The notes under the pieces were generated by a model. The model saw only the letters and a program-made list of their open reading frames with translations. It was not told the DNA's origin and did not search any database. From the NCBI RefSeq assembly GCF_024347475.1, contig NZ_AP025487.1, positions 868,001 to 932,000 on the forward strand: a stretch of 64,000 nt of DNA. Direction: 5' to 3'. Positions 9,046-17,192 of this stretch are shown piece after piece (positions within the stretch are counted from its first letter, which is position 1; every line of letters begins with the position of its first letter). The translations under genes were made by a program, and so were the position numbers. This DNA comes from Vibrio fortis. Lineage in GTDB: Bacteria; Pseudomonadota; Gammaproteobacteria; Enterobacterales; Vibrionaceae.

Positions 9046-9963
9046 ATGATTAAGAATAACAACGACATCGGCTTTATTCACGACATTGGCAGTCTAGACC
9101 GACTTCGTCAGCAAGCAGTGAATGGCGAAGAGGGCAGTGAGCAAGAAGCACTTAAAGCAGCAGCAAAACAGTTTGAGTCTATTTTTACTTCTATGCTGTT
9201 TAAGTCGATGCGTGATGCCAACTCAAGCTTCAAGTCAGACATGCTTAATAGTCAGAATGAACAGTTTTACCGTCAGATGCTTGATGATCAGATGTCGAGT
9301 GAACTGAGTGCATCGGGTTCGCTGGGCCTAGCGGACATGATCGTTGCGCAGCTTAGCGCAGGCCAAGGTTCTGACCAACAGGAATCAAAAGTACGTCAAG
9401 AAGGGTTTGACCCAGCACTTGAGCGTCCCAAGTATTCTAAGAAAGTGGATAGAGCAGATCGCCAAGAGAGTGTGGCAAAAGTTGCGGCGCAACCAGTTTC
9501 GTTCGACTCTCCAGAATCCTTCGTCGCTTCAATGAGTCCATATGCCGAAAAAGCAGCGCGAGCATTGGGTGTTGACTCGTCACTTCTTCTTGCTCAAGCC
9601 GCTCTGGAAACAGGCTGGGGCTCTAAGATGGTGAAGAACTCTTTGGGTAACAGTAACAACCTATTCAACATCAAAGCTGACCGTAGTTGGAAAGGTGATA
9701 AGGTCGCGACTCAAACCTTAGAGTTCCACGGAAAAACTGCGGTGAAAGAACAAGCTTCATTCCGTTCTTACGCTAACTTTGAAGAGAGCTTTAATGACTA
9801 CGTGAAATTCCTAAATGAGAACCCACGTTACCAAACCGCACTTCAGCATCAAGGCAGCTCAGAAAACTTTATTAAAGGCATTCATAGCGCAGGTTACGCA
9901 ACGGACCCGAACTACGCTGATAAGGTATTAAGAGTCAAAGCTAAGATCGACCAGATGAACTAA
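9046..9963 (+). CDS. flgJ: FlgJ, rod cap and peptidoglycan hydrolase
   Basis: FlgJ is a two-domain protein. The N-terminal rod-binding/cap part is about residues 1-110 (AAAKQFESIFTSMLFKSMRD), and the C-terminal glucosaminidase domain, about residues 155-305, cuts peptidoglycan so the rod can pass. The likely catalytic glutamate is E188 in AQAALETGWG, and GNSNNLFNIKADRSW follows as in the family. A linker rich in Gln, Lys and Arg joins the parts. It is the last gene before a terminator at 9978. Confidence 0.96.
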   Translation: MIKNNNDIGFIHDIGSLDRLRQQAVNGEEGSEQEALKAAAKQFESIFTSMLFKSMRDANSSFKSDMLNSQNEQFYRQMLDDQMSSELSASGSLGLADMIVAQLSAGQGSDQQESKVRQEGFDPALERPKYSKKVDRADRQESVAKVAAQPVSFDSPESFVASMSPYAEKAARALGVDSSLLLAQAALETGWGSKMVKNSLGNSNNLFNIKADRSWKGDKVATQTLEFHGKTAVKEQASFRSYANFEESFNDYVKFLNENPRYQTALQHQGSSENFIKGIHSAGYATDPNYADKVLRVKAKIDQMN

Positions 9964-9977
9964 TCTAATTCGTTACA

Positions 9978-10008
9978 AAGAGCTCGCCAAATGGTGGGCT
10001 CTTATTCT
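9978..10008 (+). terminator. Terminator after flgJ
   Basis: A 12 bp stem with two G-U pairs joins 9979-9990 and 9991-10003 around a very short loop, followed by TTATTCTATT. It ends the flgFGHIJ transcript. Confidence 0.65.
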
Positions 10009-10064
10009 ATTCATCCCTTCTTTTTCGCATCCATTTTCCTCTGTTGAATCCCCTACTTATTAGC

Positions 10065-10082
10065 TTGGCACGCAAATTGCTT
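10065..10082 (+). promoter_or_regulatory. sigma-54 promoter of flgKL
   Basis: TTGGCACGCAAATTGCTT is an almost perfect -24/-12 element, with GG at 10067-10068 and GC at 10079-10080. It is the best RpoN site in the window and lies about 57 bp before flgK. Confidence 0.93.
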
Positions 10083-10138
10083 TTTAGACGTAAGGGTAAT
10101 CAGTTTTTGCTGATTTTATTAGGTTTTTTGGGGGCATT

Positions 10139-12019
10139 ATGGCGTCAGATCTGTTGAATGTAGGTACACAAAGTGTGCTTACTGCTCAAAGACAGTTAAA
10201 CACCACAGGTCATAACATTTCTAACGCGAATACAGAGGGTTATAGCCGACAATCTGTGATTCAAGGTGTTAATGATCCGCGCCAATATGGTGGCCAAACC
10301 TATGGCATGGGCGTGCACGTGGAAAATGTTCGCCGCTCTTGGGATCAGTTTGCCGTTAATGAGCTAAATCTATCGACAACCAATGCCGCTAATAAGAATG
10401 ACACCCAAAGCAACATCGACATGCTCTCGGGCATGTTGTCGTCTACCGCCTCTAAAAAAATTCCAGAGAATATGAACGAGTGGTTTGATTCGATCAAAAC
10501 ACTGTCTGATACGCCGAACGATATCGGTGCGCGTAAAGTGGTTCTGGAAAAAGCGGGGATCATTTCTCAAACACTTAATGAGTTCCATGAAACGATTCGC
10601 CAGCAATCGGATGTTGCCAACAAAAAATTAGACATGGGTATCGAGCGCGTTAACCAACTTGCAATCGAGATTCGTGATGTTCAACGCCTGATGATGCGTA
10701 CTCCAGGTCCACATAATGACCTGCGCGATCAACATGAAAAACTGATCAATGAGCTGTCTGGTTACACTAAAGTAACGGTGACACCACGCTCAAATGCAGA
10801 AGGTTTCAACGTCCACATTGGTAACGGTCATACCTTAGTTTCAGGTAGTGAGGCGAGCCAATTGAAATTGGTTGATGGCCTACCGGATGCTCACCAACGA
10901 CGCCTTGCTATTGTTGAAGGCAAGGCAATTAAGCCGATCACTAGCGCGGATATCGACGGCAAGATTGGTTCAATGCTGGACATGCGTGATGAACATATTC
11001 CTGAGGTGATGGACGAGTTAGGTCGCATGGCCACAGCACTCTCTTATCATGTCAACGAACTACAAAGCCAAGGCTTAGATCTCAATGGCAATGTTGGCCG
11101 CAATTTATTTACCGATGTGAACTCGGAACTGGTTGCGAAATCTCGCGTAGTAACCAGTGGTCAATCTCAAGCTGACGTTGCTGTGTTCATTGATAATACC
11201 AACGCGCTTAAAGGCGGTGAGTACGGCTTAAAATACGACGGTAGTGACTATGTGGTCACTAAGCCGAGCGGTGAAACGGTGAAAGTCAGCACCGACTCTA
11301 GCGGCAATGCTTTCTACCTAGACGGCATGCGTGTCGAGATCCGTAATCCGCCAGAGCTTGGCGAAAAGGTTCTTCTGCGACCAACGCGTAGCTTTGCCGC
11401 CCAGATGCAGATTGAAAGCAATGATCCTAAAGATATTGCTGCGCAGAGCTATGAAGCCTCGACCACTTTTGCACAAGGTGATGCGGAATTTAAAATCCTT
11501 GCCGCTGGGCAACTTCGTGAATTTGAAGTGATCGTCTCGCCACGTGGTGAGCAATTTGCGGTGACGGATACCAAAGGTAACGTATTAATGCAGCCTCAGC
11601 CGTATCCGCCTTCTGGTCCGGTAACCGTAATGGGGACGACTTTCGAATTGACGCCTGGTGCGATCGCCAACGATAAATTTACCGCTAACCTTGTTCCATC
11701 TGAAGGTGACAACGGCAACCTGCGAAAAATGCAGGATATTCAGACCAATAAGTCGCTAGATGAAGGTGAATCGACGCTGCTTGATACTTACCATAACCTG
11801 AACACCAACACAGGTTTAAAGGCATCGACGGCTAACCGTCTTAGTGAAATCGCGACTTTAGAAAAACAGTCAGCGCAAGAACGTATCGCTTCTATTTCTG
11901 GAGTGAACCTTGATGAAGAAGCGGCAAACATGATGAAGTTTCAGCAAGCCTATATGGCATCGTCGCGCATTATGCAGGCGGCCAATGAAACCTTCGATAC
12001 CATCTTGGCGCTAAGGTAG
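10139..12019 (+). CDS. flgK: FlgK, hook-filament junction protein 1
   Basis: FlgK (HAP1) is the first of two junction proteins between hook and filament. The 626-residue product starts with the FlgK N-terminal pattern (LLNVGTQSVLTAQRQLNTTG, then HNISNANTEGYSRQ) and ends with GVNLDEEAANMMKFQQAYMA and the helix IMQAANETFDTILALR, both diagnostic. The middle (about 340-530) is the variable surface region. It is 12 bp from flgL, in a two-gene unit behind a sigma-54 site. Confidence 0.97.
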   Translation: MASDLLNVGTQSVLTAQRQLNTTGHNISNANTEGYSRQSVIQGVNDPRQYGGQTYGMGVHVENVRRSWDQFAVNELNLSTTNAANKNDTQSNIDMLSGMLSSTASKKIPENMNEWFDSIKTLSDTPNDIGARKVVLEKAGIISQTLNEFHETIRQQSDVANKKLDMGIERVNQLAIEIRDVQRLMMRTPGPHNDLRDQHEKLINELSGYTKVTVTPRSNAEGFNVHIGNGHTLVSGSEASQLKLVDGLPDAHQRRLAIVEGKAIKPITSADIDGKIGSMLDMRDEHIPEVMDELGRMATALSYHVNELQSQGLDLNGNVGRNLFTDVNSELVAKSRVVTSGQSQADVAVFIDNTNALKGGEYGLKYDGSDYVVTKPSGETVKVSTDSSGNAFYLDGMRVEIRNPPELGEKVLLRPTRSFAAQMQIESNDPKDIAAQSYEASTTFAQGDAEFKILAAGQLREFEVIVSPRGEQFAVTDTKGNVLMQPQPYPPSGPVTVMGTTFELTPGAIANDKFTANLVPSEGDNGNLRKMQDIQTNKSLDEGESTLLDTYHNLNTNTGLKASTANRLSEIATLEKQSAQERIASISGVNLDEEAANMMKFQQAYMASSRIMQAANETFDTILALR

Positions 12020-12031
12020 TAGGAGAAAGTC

Positions 12032-13225
12032 ATGTTAACTCGTATCTCCAGTTTCCATAATTACCAGTCGGTTCAGAACGATCTGCGTCGTCAAGAGAAC
12101 AAGGTTCATCATAACCAAGCGCAATTGGCGTCGGGTAAAAAATTGCAGTCGCCTAGTGATGATCCACTCGCGACTCACTACTTGCAGAATATTGGACAGC
12201 AGTCTGAACAGCTTAAGCAGTATGTAGATGCCATCACTTTGGTTAGAAACCGTTTGGAACACCACGAAGTGCTGATCTCAAACTCTGAAGGTTTTGCTGA
12301 CGAAGCGAAGCGTACAGTAATGGAGATGATCAACGGTGCGTTGTCTCCGGAAGATCGCTTGGCAAAACAGCGTGAGCTGCAAGAGATTGCCAACAACTTT
12401 TTATACATGGCGAACTCGCAAGATGAATCGGGCAACTACACCTTTGCCGGAACTAAGCTGAAGAATCAGCCTTTCTTCCGTGACAATGAAGGTAACGTTA
12501 TTTATGGCGGTGATGACTATCAACGCAAGATGCGCGTCGCCAGTAGTTTTGAAATGCCAATGAACGATCCGGGCAGCAAGCTGTTCATGGAGATCGACAA
12601 CCCATTTGGTGATTACAAGCCTACTTATGAGCTGCAATCTGCATCTGAACTGCTTCTAGAGCGTGCAACAAACAGTGAATTTCAGGATCCCGCGACCTAC
12701 AAAGTCACTTTTGTTGATATGCAGAACGGCAAGTACGCCTATCAACTAGAGAAAGATGGCAGCGTTGTTGCGGCAAAAGATTTTGATCCAACCGAAGGGA
12801 TTAAATACGAGGGCTTACACATTGAGCTACGCGGTCAGATCACCAAGGGTGATTCGATAATTCTTGAGCCAAGAGAAAGCTTTTCAATATTTGATACCTT
12901 TCGTGATGCTGCGGCATTAGCAGAGTCGTCGGTTTCTGATTCATCTGCAACAGCGCAGCTGCATCAGGCAACGGAAGAGTTTCACGCTGCTTTTATCCAT
13001 TTAACTAAGGCTCGCACAGATGTAGGTGCGCGTTTAAACACATTGGATATTCAAGAGCAGCAACATGAGGACTTCAAGTTGTCACTGGCGAAAGCCAAAA
13101 GTAACTTTGAAGATTTGGACTATTCAAAGGCAATCATTGAGTTCAATGAGAACTCTCGTGCACTGCAGGCTTCTCAGCAAGCCTTTGGTAAAACGAAAGA
13201 TTTGACCCTGTTTAATTACATCTAA
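12032..13225 (+). CDS. flgL: FlgL, hook-filament junction protein 3
   Basis: FlgL (HAP3) joins FlgK to flagellin. It resembles flagellin at both ends: an N-terminal helical part with ASGKKLQSPSDDPLATHYL (about residues 32-50) and a C-terminal part with ARTDVGARLNTLDIQEQQ and LDYSKAIIEFNENSRALQ. At 397 residues it is longer than enteric FlgL because of a central insert (about 150-290), as in other vibrios. A long gap with a flagellin promoter follows. Confidence 0.96.
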   Translation: MLTRISSFHNYQSVQNDLRRQENKVHHNQAQLASGKKLQSPSDDPLATHYLQNIGQQSEQLKQYVDAITLVRNRLEHHEVLISNSEGFADEAKRTVMEMINGALSPEDRLAKQRELQEIANNFLYMANSQDESGNYTFAGTKLKNQPFFRDNEGNVIYGGDDYQRKMRVASSFEMPMNDPGSKLFMEIDNPFGDYKPTYELQSASELLLERATNSEFQDPATYKVTFVDMQNGKYAYQLEKDGSVVAAKDFDPTEGIKYEGLHIELRGQITKGDSIILEPRESFSIFDTFRDAAALAESSVSDSSATAQLHQATEEFHAAFIHLTKARTDVGARLNTLDIQEQQHEDFKLSLAKAKSNFEDLDYSKAIIEFNENSRALQASQQAFGKTKDLTLFNYI

Positions 13226-13298
13226 CGTTTGGTCGGATGAATTGAGCCCTGCTTTATGCCTTATGTGCAATGCCTTAAGTGCGAGAGGGTTCTAAAAA

Positions 13299-13355
13299 TT
13301 GCCGCTTTCTTACCCGTTTTTAAATGTAAGCAATGTAAGCGGCAAAAAGCGGCAA
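13299..13355 (+). repeat. Alternative hairpins after flgL
   Basis: TTGCCGCTTT at 13299-13308 can pair with AAAGCGGCAA at 13346-13355. Its TTGCCGCTT can also pair with AAGCGGCAA at 13337-13345, because AAGCGGCAA occurs twice in tandem. No T tract follows, so it is not a standard terminator, though it may close the flgKL message. Confidence 0.5.
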
Positions 13356-13468
13356 CACACAGGTTAGAGAGATTACATAGTCATTATCTATAGATAGAGT
13401 AGGCGATTGGCTTGTTTTTAAGTGATTGTTTTTGAATAAAATAATTTTATTTTTCGTCAATTTAAAAA

Positions 13469-13486
13469 TTGGCACACAACTTGTAT
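13469..13486 (+). promoter_or_regulatory. Putative sigma-54 promoter of flagellin 1
   Basis: TTGGCACACAACTTGTAT has a perfect -24 box (TTGGCAC) but TTGT rather than TTGC at -12; the spacing is still right. In V. cholerae flaA is the one flagellin gene that needs RpoN and FlrC, and this gene holds the same place after flgL. Confidence 0.72.
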
Positions 13487-13518
13487 CTATGTAAGTCAGA
13501 AATGATTTATACAGGTCT

Positions 13519-13539
13519 TAAACCCTAACTTAGGGTTTA
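13519..13539 (+). promoter_or_regulatory. Inverted repeat in flagellin 1 leader, possible activator site
   Basis: TAAACCCTAA and TTAGGGTTTA flank a single C. If transcription starts about 12 bp after the -12 box, this lies near +23 to +43. FlrC is known to bind downstream of the start site of V. cholerae flaA, so this is a candidate enhancer or a 5' UTR hairpin. Confidence 0.45.
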
Positions 13540-13625
13540 GCAAGTAATATACGGTCAGTGCTTATCCATATGAGAGTAAAGCTGGCCGCTTCGCAGAAAG
13601 CTTGCGAACTCATAAGGAGAGCAAA

Positions 13626-14765
13626 ATGGCAGTTAATGTAAGTACTAACGTTTCCGCAATGACAGCGCAGCGTTATTTGAATAAAGCGTCTAATGACCTC
13701 GCAACTTCAATGGAGCGTTTGTCATCAGGCCACAAAATCAACAGCGCAAAAGATGATGCGGCAGGTCTGCAAATCTCTAACCGCTTAACAGCACAGTCGC
13801 GTGGCCTAGATGTGGCAATGCGAAATGCTAATGACGGTATCTCGATTGCTCAAACGGCTGAAGGTGCAATGAACGAGTCGACCAACGTACTACAACGTAT
13901 GCGTGACTTGGCAATTCAATCTTCAAACGGTACTAACACGGCTGCTGAACGTACGGCACTGAACGAAGAGTCGATGGCACTTCAAGACGAGCTGAACCGT
14001 ATCGCTGAAACAACTTCATTCGGTGGTCGTCGACTACTGAACGGCTCGTTCGGCGAAGCTTCTTTCCAGATTGGTTCTAACTCTGGTGAAGCGATGATCA
14101 TGGCGCTGACCAGTATCCGTGCTGACGATTTCCGCATGGGTGGTACAACGTTTGATTCAGAGAACGGCAAAGACAAAAACTGGGAAGTACCAGCAGACGC
14201 TCGTGACCTTAAGCTTGAGTTTGTGACCAAATCTGGTGAAGAAGTGAAGCTTGAGTTGATGACCAAATCAGGTGATGACATCGAAGAACTGGCGACCTAC
14301 ATCAATGGTCAGTCTGACATGATCAACGCATCGGTAACCGATGATGGTCGTCTACAAGTGTTTGTCGCAGAACCGGATCTACAACAGGGTTCTATGTCTA
14401 TCTCTGGTGGTCTTGCTTCTGAGCTAGGTCTTAAGAGTGAAGGTCGTCAAACGACGGTACAGGACATCGACCTAATGACGGTTGCTGGTTCTCAGAACGC
14501 AATCAGCATCATCGACTCAGCTTTGACTTACGTTGATTCACAGCGTTCAGATCTGGGTGCGAAGCAAAACCGTCTAAGCCACAGTATTAATAACTTGGCG
14601 AATGTACAAGAAAACGTGGATGCGTCTAACAGCCGTATCAAAGATACCGACTTTGCGAAAGAGACAACGCAAATGACGAAATCTCAAATTCTGCAACAAG
14701 CAGGTACTTCAATACTTGCTCAAGCAAAACAGTTGCCTAACTCTGCAATGTCACTATTGCAATAG
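13626..14765 (+). CDS. flaA: Flagellin 1 (FlaA-like, sigma-54 controlled)
   Basis: This is a polar filament subunit of 379 residues. The start is the ATG at 13626 ([18 protein letters not shown]), preceded by AAGGAGAG; an in-frame TTG at 13602 is rejected. The conserved N-terminal (about 1-140, with [15 protein letters not shown]) and C-terminal (about 285-379, with [20 protein letters not shown]) helical domains form the filament core. The centre differs most from the other two copies and holds a 12-residue tandem repeat at 14211-14282. The sequence ends in LLQ, not LLG. It is the only flagellin here with a sigma-54 type promoter, which matches V. cholerae FlaA, the essential filament protein; the name is by that analogy. 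Confidence 0.93.
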   Translation: MAVNVSTNVSAMTAQRYLNKASNDLATSMERLSSGHKINSAKDDAAGLQISNRLTAQSRGLDVAMRNANDGISIAQTAEGAMNESTNVLQRMRDLAIQSSNGTNTAAERTALNEESMALQDELNRIAETTSFGGRRLLNGSFGEASFQIGSNSGEAMIMALTSIRADDFRMGGTTFDSENGKDKNWEVPADARDLKLEFVTKSGEEVKLELMTKSGDDIEELATYINGQSDMINASVTDDGRLQVFVAEPDLQQGSMSISGGLASELGLKSEGRQTTVQDIDLMTVAGSQNAISIIDSALTYVDSQRSDLGAKQNRLSHSINNLANVQENVDASNSRIKDTDFAKETTQMTKSQILQQAGTSILAQAKQLPNSAMSLLQ

Positions 14766-14970
14766 TTATTGGTTGACCTTGCTGTTCGTGTCCAGACGTG
14801 GGCCATACAGCAAGGAAAACTGGCAAGCATACTTACTATTGAGTGTTTAGCTCTCTCATCTCTCACCTGCTTCACATTTTTACGGTAAGGATGCAACGGT
14901 AAGTCAGAATGTGTTCATTTCTCGATGATCTCCACACAGGCTCTGGCCACCACCCAGCCCCAGTTCTCTC

Positions 14971-14996
14971 AAAGGAAAAGGGGCTTTTTCCTTTTT
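14971..14996 (+). terminator. Terminator after flagellin 1
   Basis: AAAGGAAAA pairs with TTTTCCTTT across GGGGCT and ends in a T run. It lies about 200 bp after the stop, so the message would have a long 3' tail that includes the hairpin at 14777-14815. Confidence 0.65.
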
Positions 14997-15268
14997 AGCG
15001 TTCCTGTTTTCTCAAATTTCTACTCATTTCTTTCTGAATTTCACTGAAAAATCAGACTCTGTCAAAACTTGCTTTGATTGAAAATTAACCAGTCATTAAA
15101 CACCTCTTTTCTTAAATTTGCCCCAAAACTACCTTTGAAGTGCTCAATAGTTGAGCTTTTCTAATTTTCAAACGTGAGCCTTAGATCTTTGATGAACAAA
15201 AATTCCTTTCTTATGTGTTTGTTTTAATTCGATTTATTAATTTAATTATTTTTTTTTGAAGTTTTTTC

Positions 15269-15295
15269 TAAAGCTCTAGAAATTCGCGCCGTTAT
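15269..15295 (+). promoter_or_regulatory. sigma-28 (FliA) promoter of flagellin 2
   Basis: TAAAGCTC, an 11 bp spacer, and GCCGTTAT match the FliA consensus (TAAAG for -35; GCCGATAA for -10). It lies about 80 bp before the start codon. Confidence 0.88.
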
Positions 15296-15376
15296 TAAAA
15301 GTAACTTTGAGAGAACTACTTGGTTTTCCGAGACGTCGGAAACCGCAACACCGGAAAATCAATTGGAGAAATCACC

Positions 15377-16510
15377 ATGGCAGTGAATGTAAATACCAAC
15401 GTTTCAGCGATGACTGCGCAACGTTACCTAAACAACGCAAACAGCGCTCAACAGACTTCTATGGAGCGTCTAGCTTCTGGCTCTAAAATCAACAGCGCAA
15501 AAGATGATGCTGCGGGCCTACAAATCTCTAACCGTTTGAACGTACAAAGCCGCGGCCTAGACGTAGCAGTACGTAACGCGAACGACGGTATCTCGATTGC
15601 ACAAACTGCTGAAGGTGCAATGAACGAGACAACAAACATCCTGCAACGTATGCGTGACCTTTCTCTACAATCTGCAAACGGTTCAAACTCTAAGTCTGAG
15701 CGTGTAGCGATTCAAGAAGAAGTAACAGCACTGAACGACGAACTAAACCGTATCGCAGAAACAACCTCTTTTGGTGGTAACAAGCTTCTGAACGGTACAC
15801 ACGGTACTAAGTCTTTCCAAATCGGTGCAGACAACGGCGAAGCGGTAATGCTTGAGCTGAAAGACATGCGTTCTGACAACGCTCAAATGGGTGGTAAGAG
15901 CTACCAAACTGAGAGTGCAAAAGACAAGAACTGGAACGTTCAAGCTGGCTCTAACGACCTGAAAATGACGTTTACAGATAACTTTGGTCAAGCGCAAGAA
16001 ATCGATATCAACGCTAAAGCAGGCGATGACATCGAAGAGCTAGCGACTTACATCAACGGTCAACAAGACTCTGTAAAAGCGTCTGTAACTGAAGACGGCA
16101 AGCTACAAATGTTCGCAGGTAACAACAAAGTAGACGGCAACGTAGACTTCTCTGGTGGCCTAGCGGGTGAGCTTGGTATCCAAGGCGGTAAAGAAGTAAC
16201 GGTTGATACTATCGACGTAACATCGGTAGGTGGCGCACAAGAATCTGTCGCTATCATCGATGCTGCACTGAAGTACGTAGATAGCCACCGTGCAGAGCTG
16301 GGTGCATTCCAGAACCGCTTCGACCACGCTATCAACAACTTAGATAACATCAACGAAAACGTGAATGCATCTAAGAGCCGTATTAAAGACACAGACTTCG
16401 CGAAAGAAACGACTCAAATGACTAAGTCGCAAATTCTTTCTCAAGCGTCTAGCTCGATTCTTGCTCAAGCGAAGCAAGCACCGAACTCAGCACTTAGCCT
16501 ACTAGGTTAA
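15377..16510 (+). CDS. Flagellin 2 (sigma-28 controlled)
   Basis: A 377-residue flagellin starting [20 protein letters not shown] at the ATG at 15377, with GGAGAAATCACC just upstream; an in-frame ATG at 15320 would add 19 residues not found in its relatives and is rejected. The N-terminal domain is almost the same as in flagellin 3, including the [19 protein letters not shown] stretch, and the C-terminus ends NSALSLLG. It encodes an accessory filament subunit with its own FliA promoter and terminator, so it is a single-gene transcript. Vibrio flagellin letters differ between species, so no letter is given. Confidence 0.95.
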   Translation: MAVNVNTNVSAMTAQRYLNNANSAQQTSMERLASGSKINSAKDDAAGLQISNRLNVQSRGLDVAVRNANDGISIAQTAEGAMNETTNILQRMRDLSLQSANGSNSKSERVAIQEEVTALNDELNRIAETTSFGGNKLLNGTHGTKSFQIGADNGEAVMLELKDMRSDNAQMGGKSYQTESAKDKNWNVQAGSNDLKMTFTDNFGQAQEIDINAKAGDDIEELATYINGQQDSVKASVTEDGKLQMFAGNNKVDGNVDFSGGLAGELGIQGGKEVTVDTIDVTSVGGAQESVAIIDAALKYVDSHRAELGAFQNRFDHAINNLDNINENVNASKSRIKDTDFAKETTQMTKSQILSQASSSILAQAKQAPNSALSLLG

Positions 16511-16584
16511 TCAAATAAAAGTGGCATTGCGTTTGTCAGTGCCTCTTCCACAAATTAGCTCGTGGTGAGAGATGAGCGCTAAAC

Positions 16585-16615
16585 AAACCCAGCTTCGGCT
16601 GGGTTTTCGCGTTTT
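16585..16615 (+). terminator. Terminator after flagellin 2
   Basis: AAACCCAGC and GCTGGGTTT form a 9 bp stem with a TTCG tetraloop, then TTCGCGTTTTT. This is the same stem sequence as the cheR terminator at 2097. Confidence 0.85.
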
Positions 16616-16665
16616 TGGTGTTTGGTAAAGCGTATTGGGGAGCTCCTAATTGTGGATAGCAAGAG

Positions 16666-16797
16666 ATTCCCTATCACGGTCGTCCCTCTCTGTAGGGAAT
16701 GACGATAAATGGGCAATTTGCAACTCACGCTCAATGTCCTAAACAGTCATCCCAGAACCGAGTAGAGCGAGGTATCAGGGGGCTCGCTCTTAATGAC
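16666..16797. repeat. Two REP-like palindromes
   Basis: The first, 16666-16700, has ends ATTCCCTA and TAGGGAAT. The second, 16746-16797, has outer GTCAT/ATGAC and inner AGAGCGAG (16764-16771) with CTCGCTCT (16783-16790). Both carry GTCAT- or GAATGAC-like ends, as do small dispersed palindromic repeats seen in vibrio genomes. Multicopy status cannot be seen in this window. Confidence 0.5.
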
Positions 16798-17034
16798 GTA
16801 ATCACAAAGGGTTGAAATTGTTTTTGGTAGAGGGAGGTTTAGTTCAAGGTACTTATTACCGTTCCCGTATCAGTAGTAGCCCAAAGCGATAGTTTCAGGG
16901 CAAATTAATAAGTAACCATGTGCTTATAAATTCATCAATAGTTGATTCTTTAGCGAATATCGCCCGATTAATTGAACTGCGATCACACTTTCTCTTGTTA
17001 TTGAAAATAAAACCAAAAAAATCGATTTTTTTGT

Positions 17035-17061
17035 TAAAGCTTCTAATCAAAGCGCCGTTAA
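17035..17061 (+). promoter_or_regulatory. sigma-28 (FliA) promoter of flagellin 3
   Basis: TAAAGCTT, an 11 bp spacer and GCCGTTAA give a near-perfect FliA promoter. It is 131 bp upstream of the start codon, leaving an unusually long leader of over 100 nt. Confidence 0.9.
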
Positions 17062-17088
17062 AGGGATTGAGAGAAATGAGATGTACCA

Positions 17089-17171
17089 ATGTGAGGTGAG
17101 AGACGCAGCGGTACATCAGACAATATTGATGTGTGCTTTATGTGAGGTGAGAGTCACTGGCGTGCATCAGA
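17089..17171 (+). repeat. 32 bp imperfect direct repeat in the flagellin 3 leader
   Basis: Copies begin at 17089 and 17140. The first 14 bases (ATGTGAGGTGAGAG) are identical and 26 of 32 bases match overall, ending in CATCAGA in both. The repeat lies within the transcribed leader, just before AAGGAGATCA and the ATG. Confidence 0.8.
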
Positions 17172-17192
17172 AATGCCTAAAGGAGATCAACT

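Larger units (their letters stand above)
13226..13625 (+). other. Leader region between flgL and flagellin 1
   Basis: No gene is seen in these 400 bp. It holds an inverted-repeat cluster at 13299-13355, a sigma-54 type promoter at 13469, and a perfect 10 bp inverted repeat at 13519-13539 just downstream of the predicted start of transcription. AT-rich DNA (about 13420-13470) lies upstream of the promoter. Confidence 0.7.
14766..15376 (+). other. Gap between flagellins 1 and 2
   Basis: These 611 bp hold no convincing gene. They contain a 9 bp stem just after the flagellin 1 stop (14777-14785 with 14807-14815), a terminator at 14971, a long AT-rich stretch (about 15020-15270) and the sigma-28 promoter at 15269. 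Confidence 0.7.
16511..17192 (+). other. Gap between flagellins 2 and 3
   Basis: The 682 bp hold a terminator, two REP-like palindromes (16666-16797), an AT-rich stretch, the sigma-28 promoter of flagellin 3 (17035) and a repeated leader element (17089-17171). No coding sequence is supported. Confidence 0.7.

Noticed and set aside
13226..13298. Hairpin just after flgL as a terminator.
   Set aside because: GAGCCCT and AGGGTTC can pair weakly but are over 40 nt apart with no T run.
13602..13625. TTG start upstream of flagellin 1.
   Set aside because: It lies before the AAGGAGAG ribosome site and the flagellin N-terminus begins at the later ATG.
15320..15376. Upstream start of flagellin 2.
   Set aside because: It adds residues that no other flagellin has, and the ATG at 15377 has the better ribosome site.
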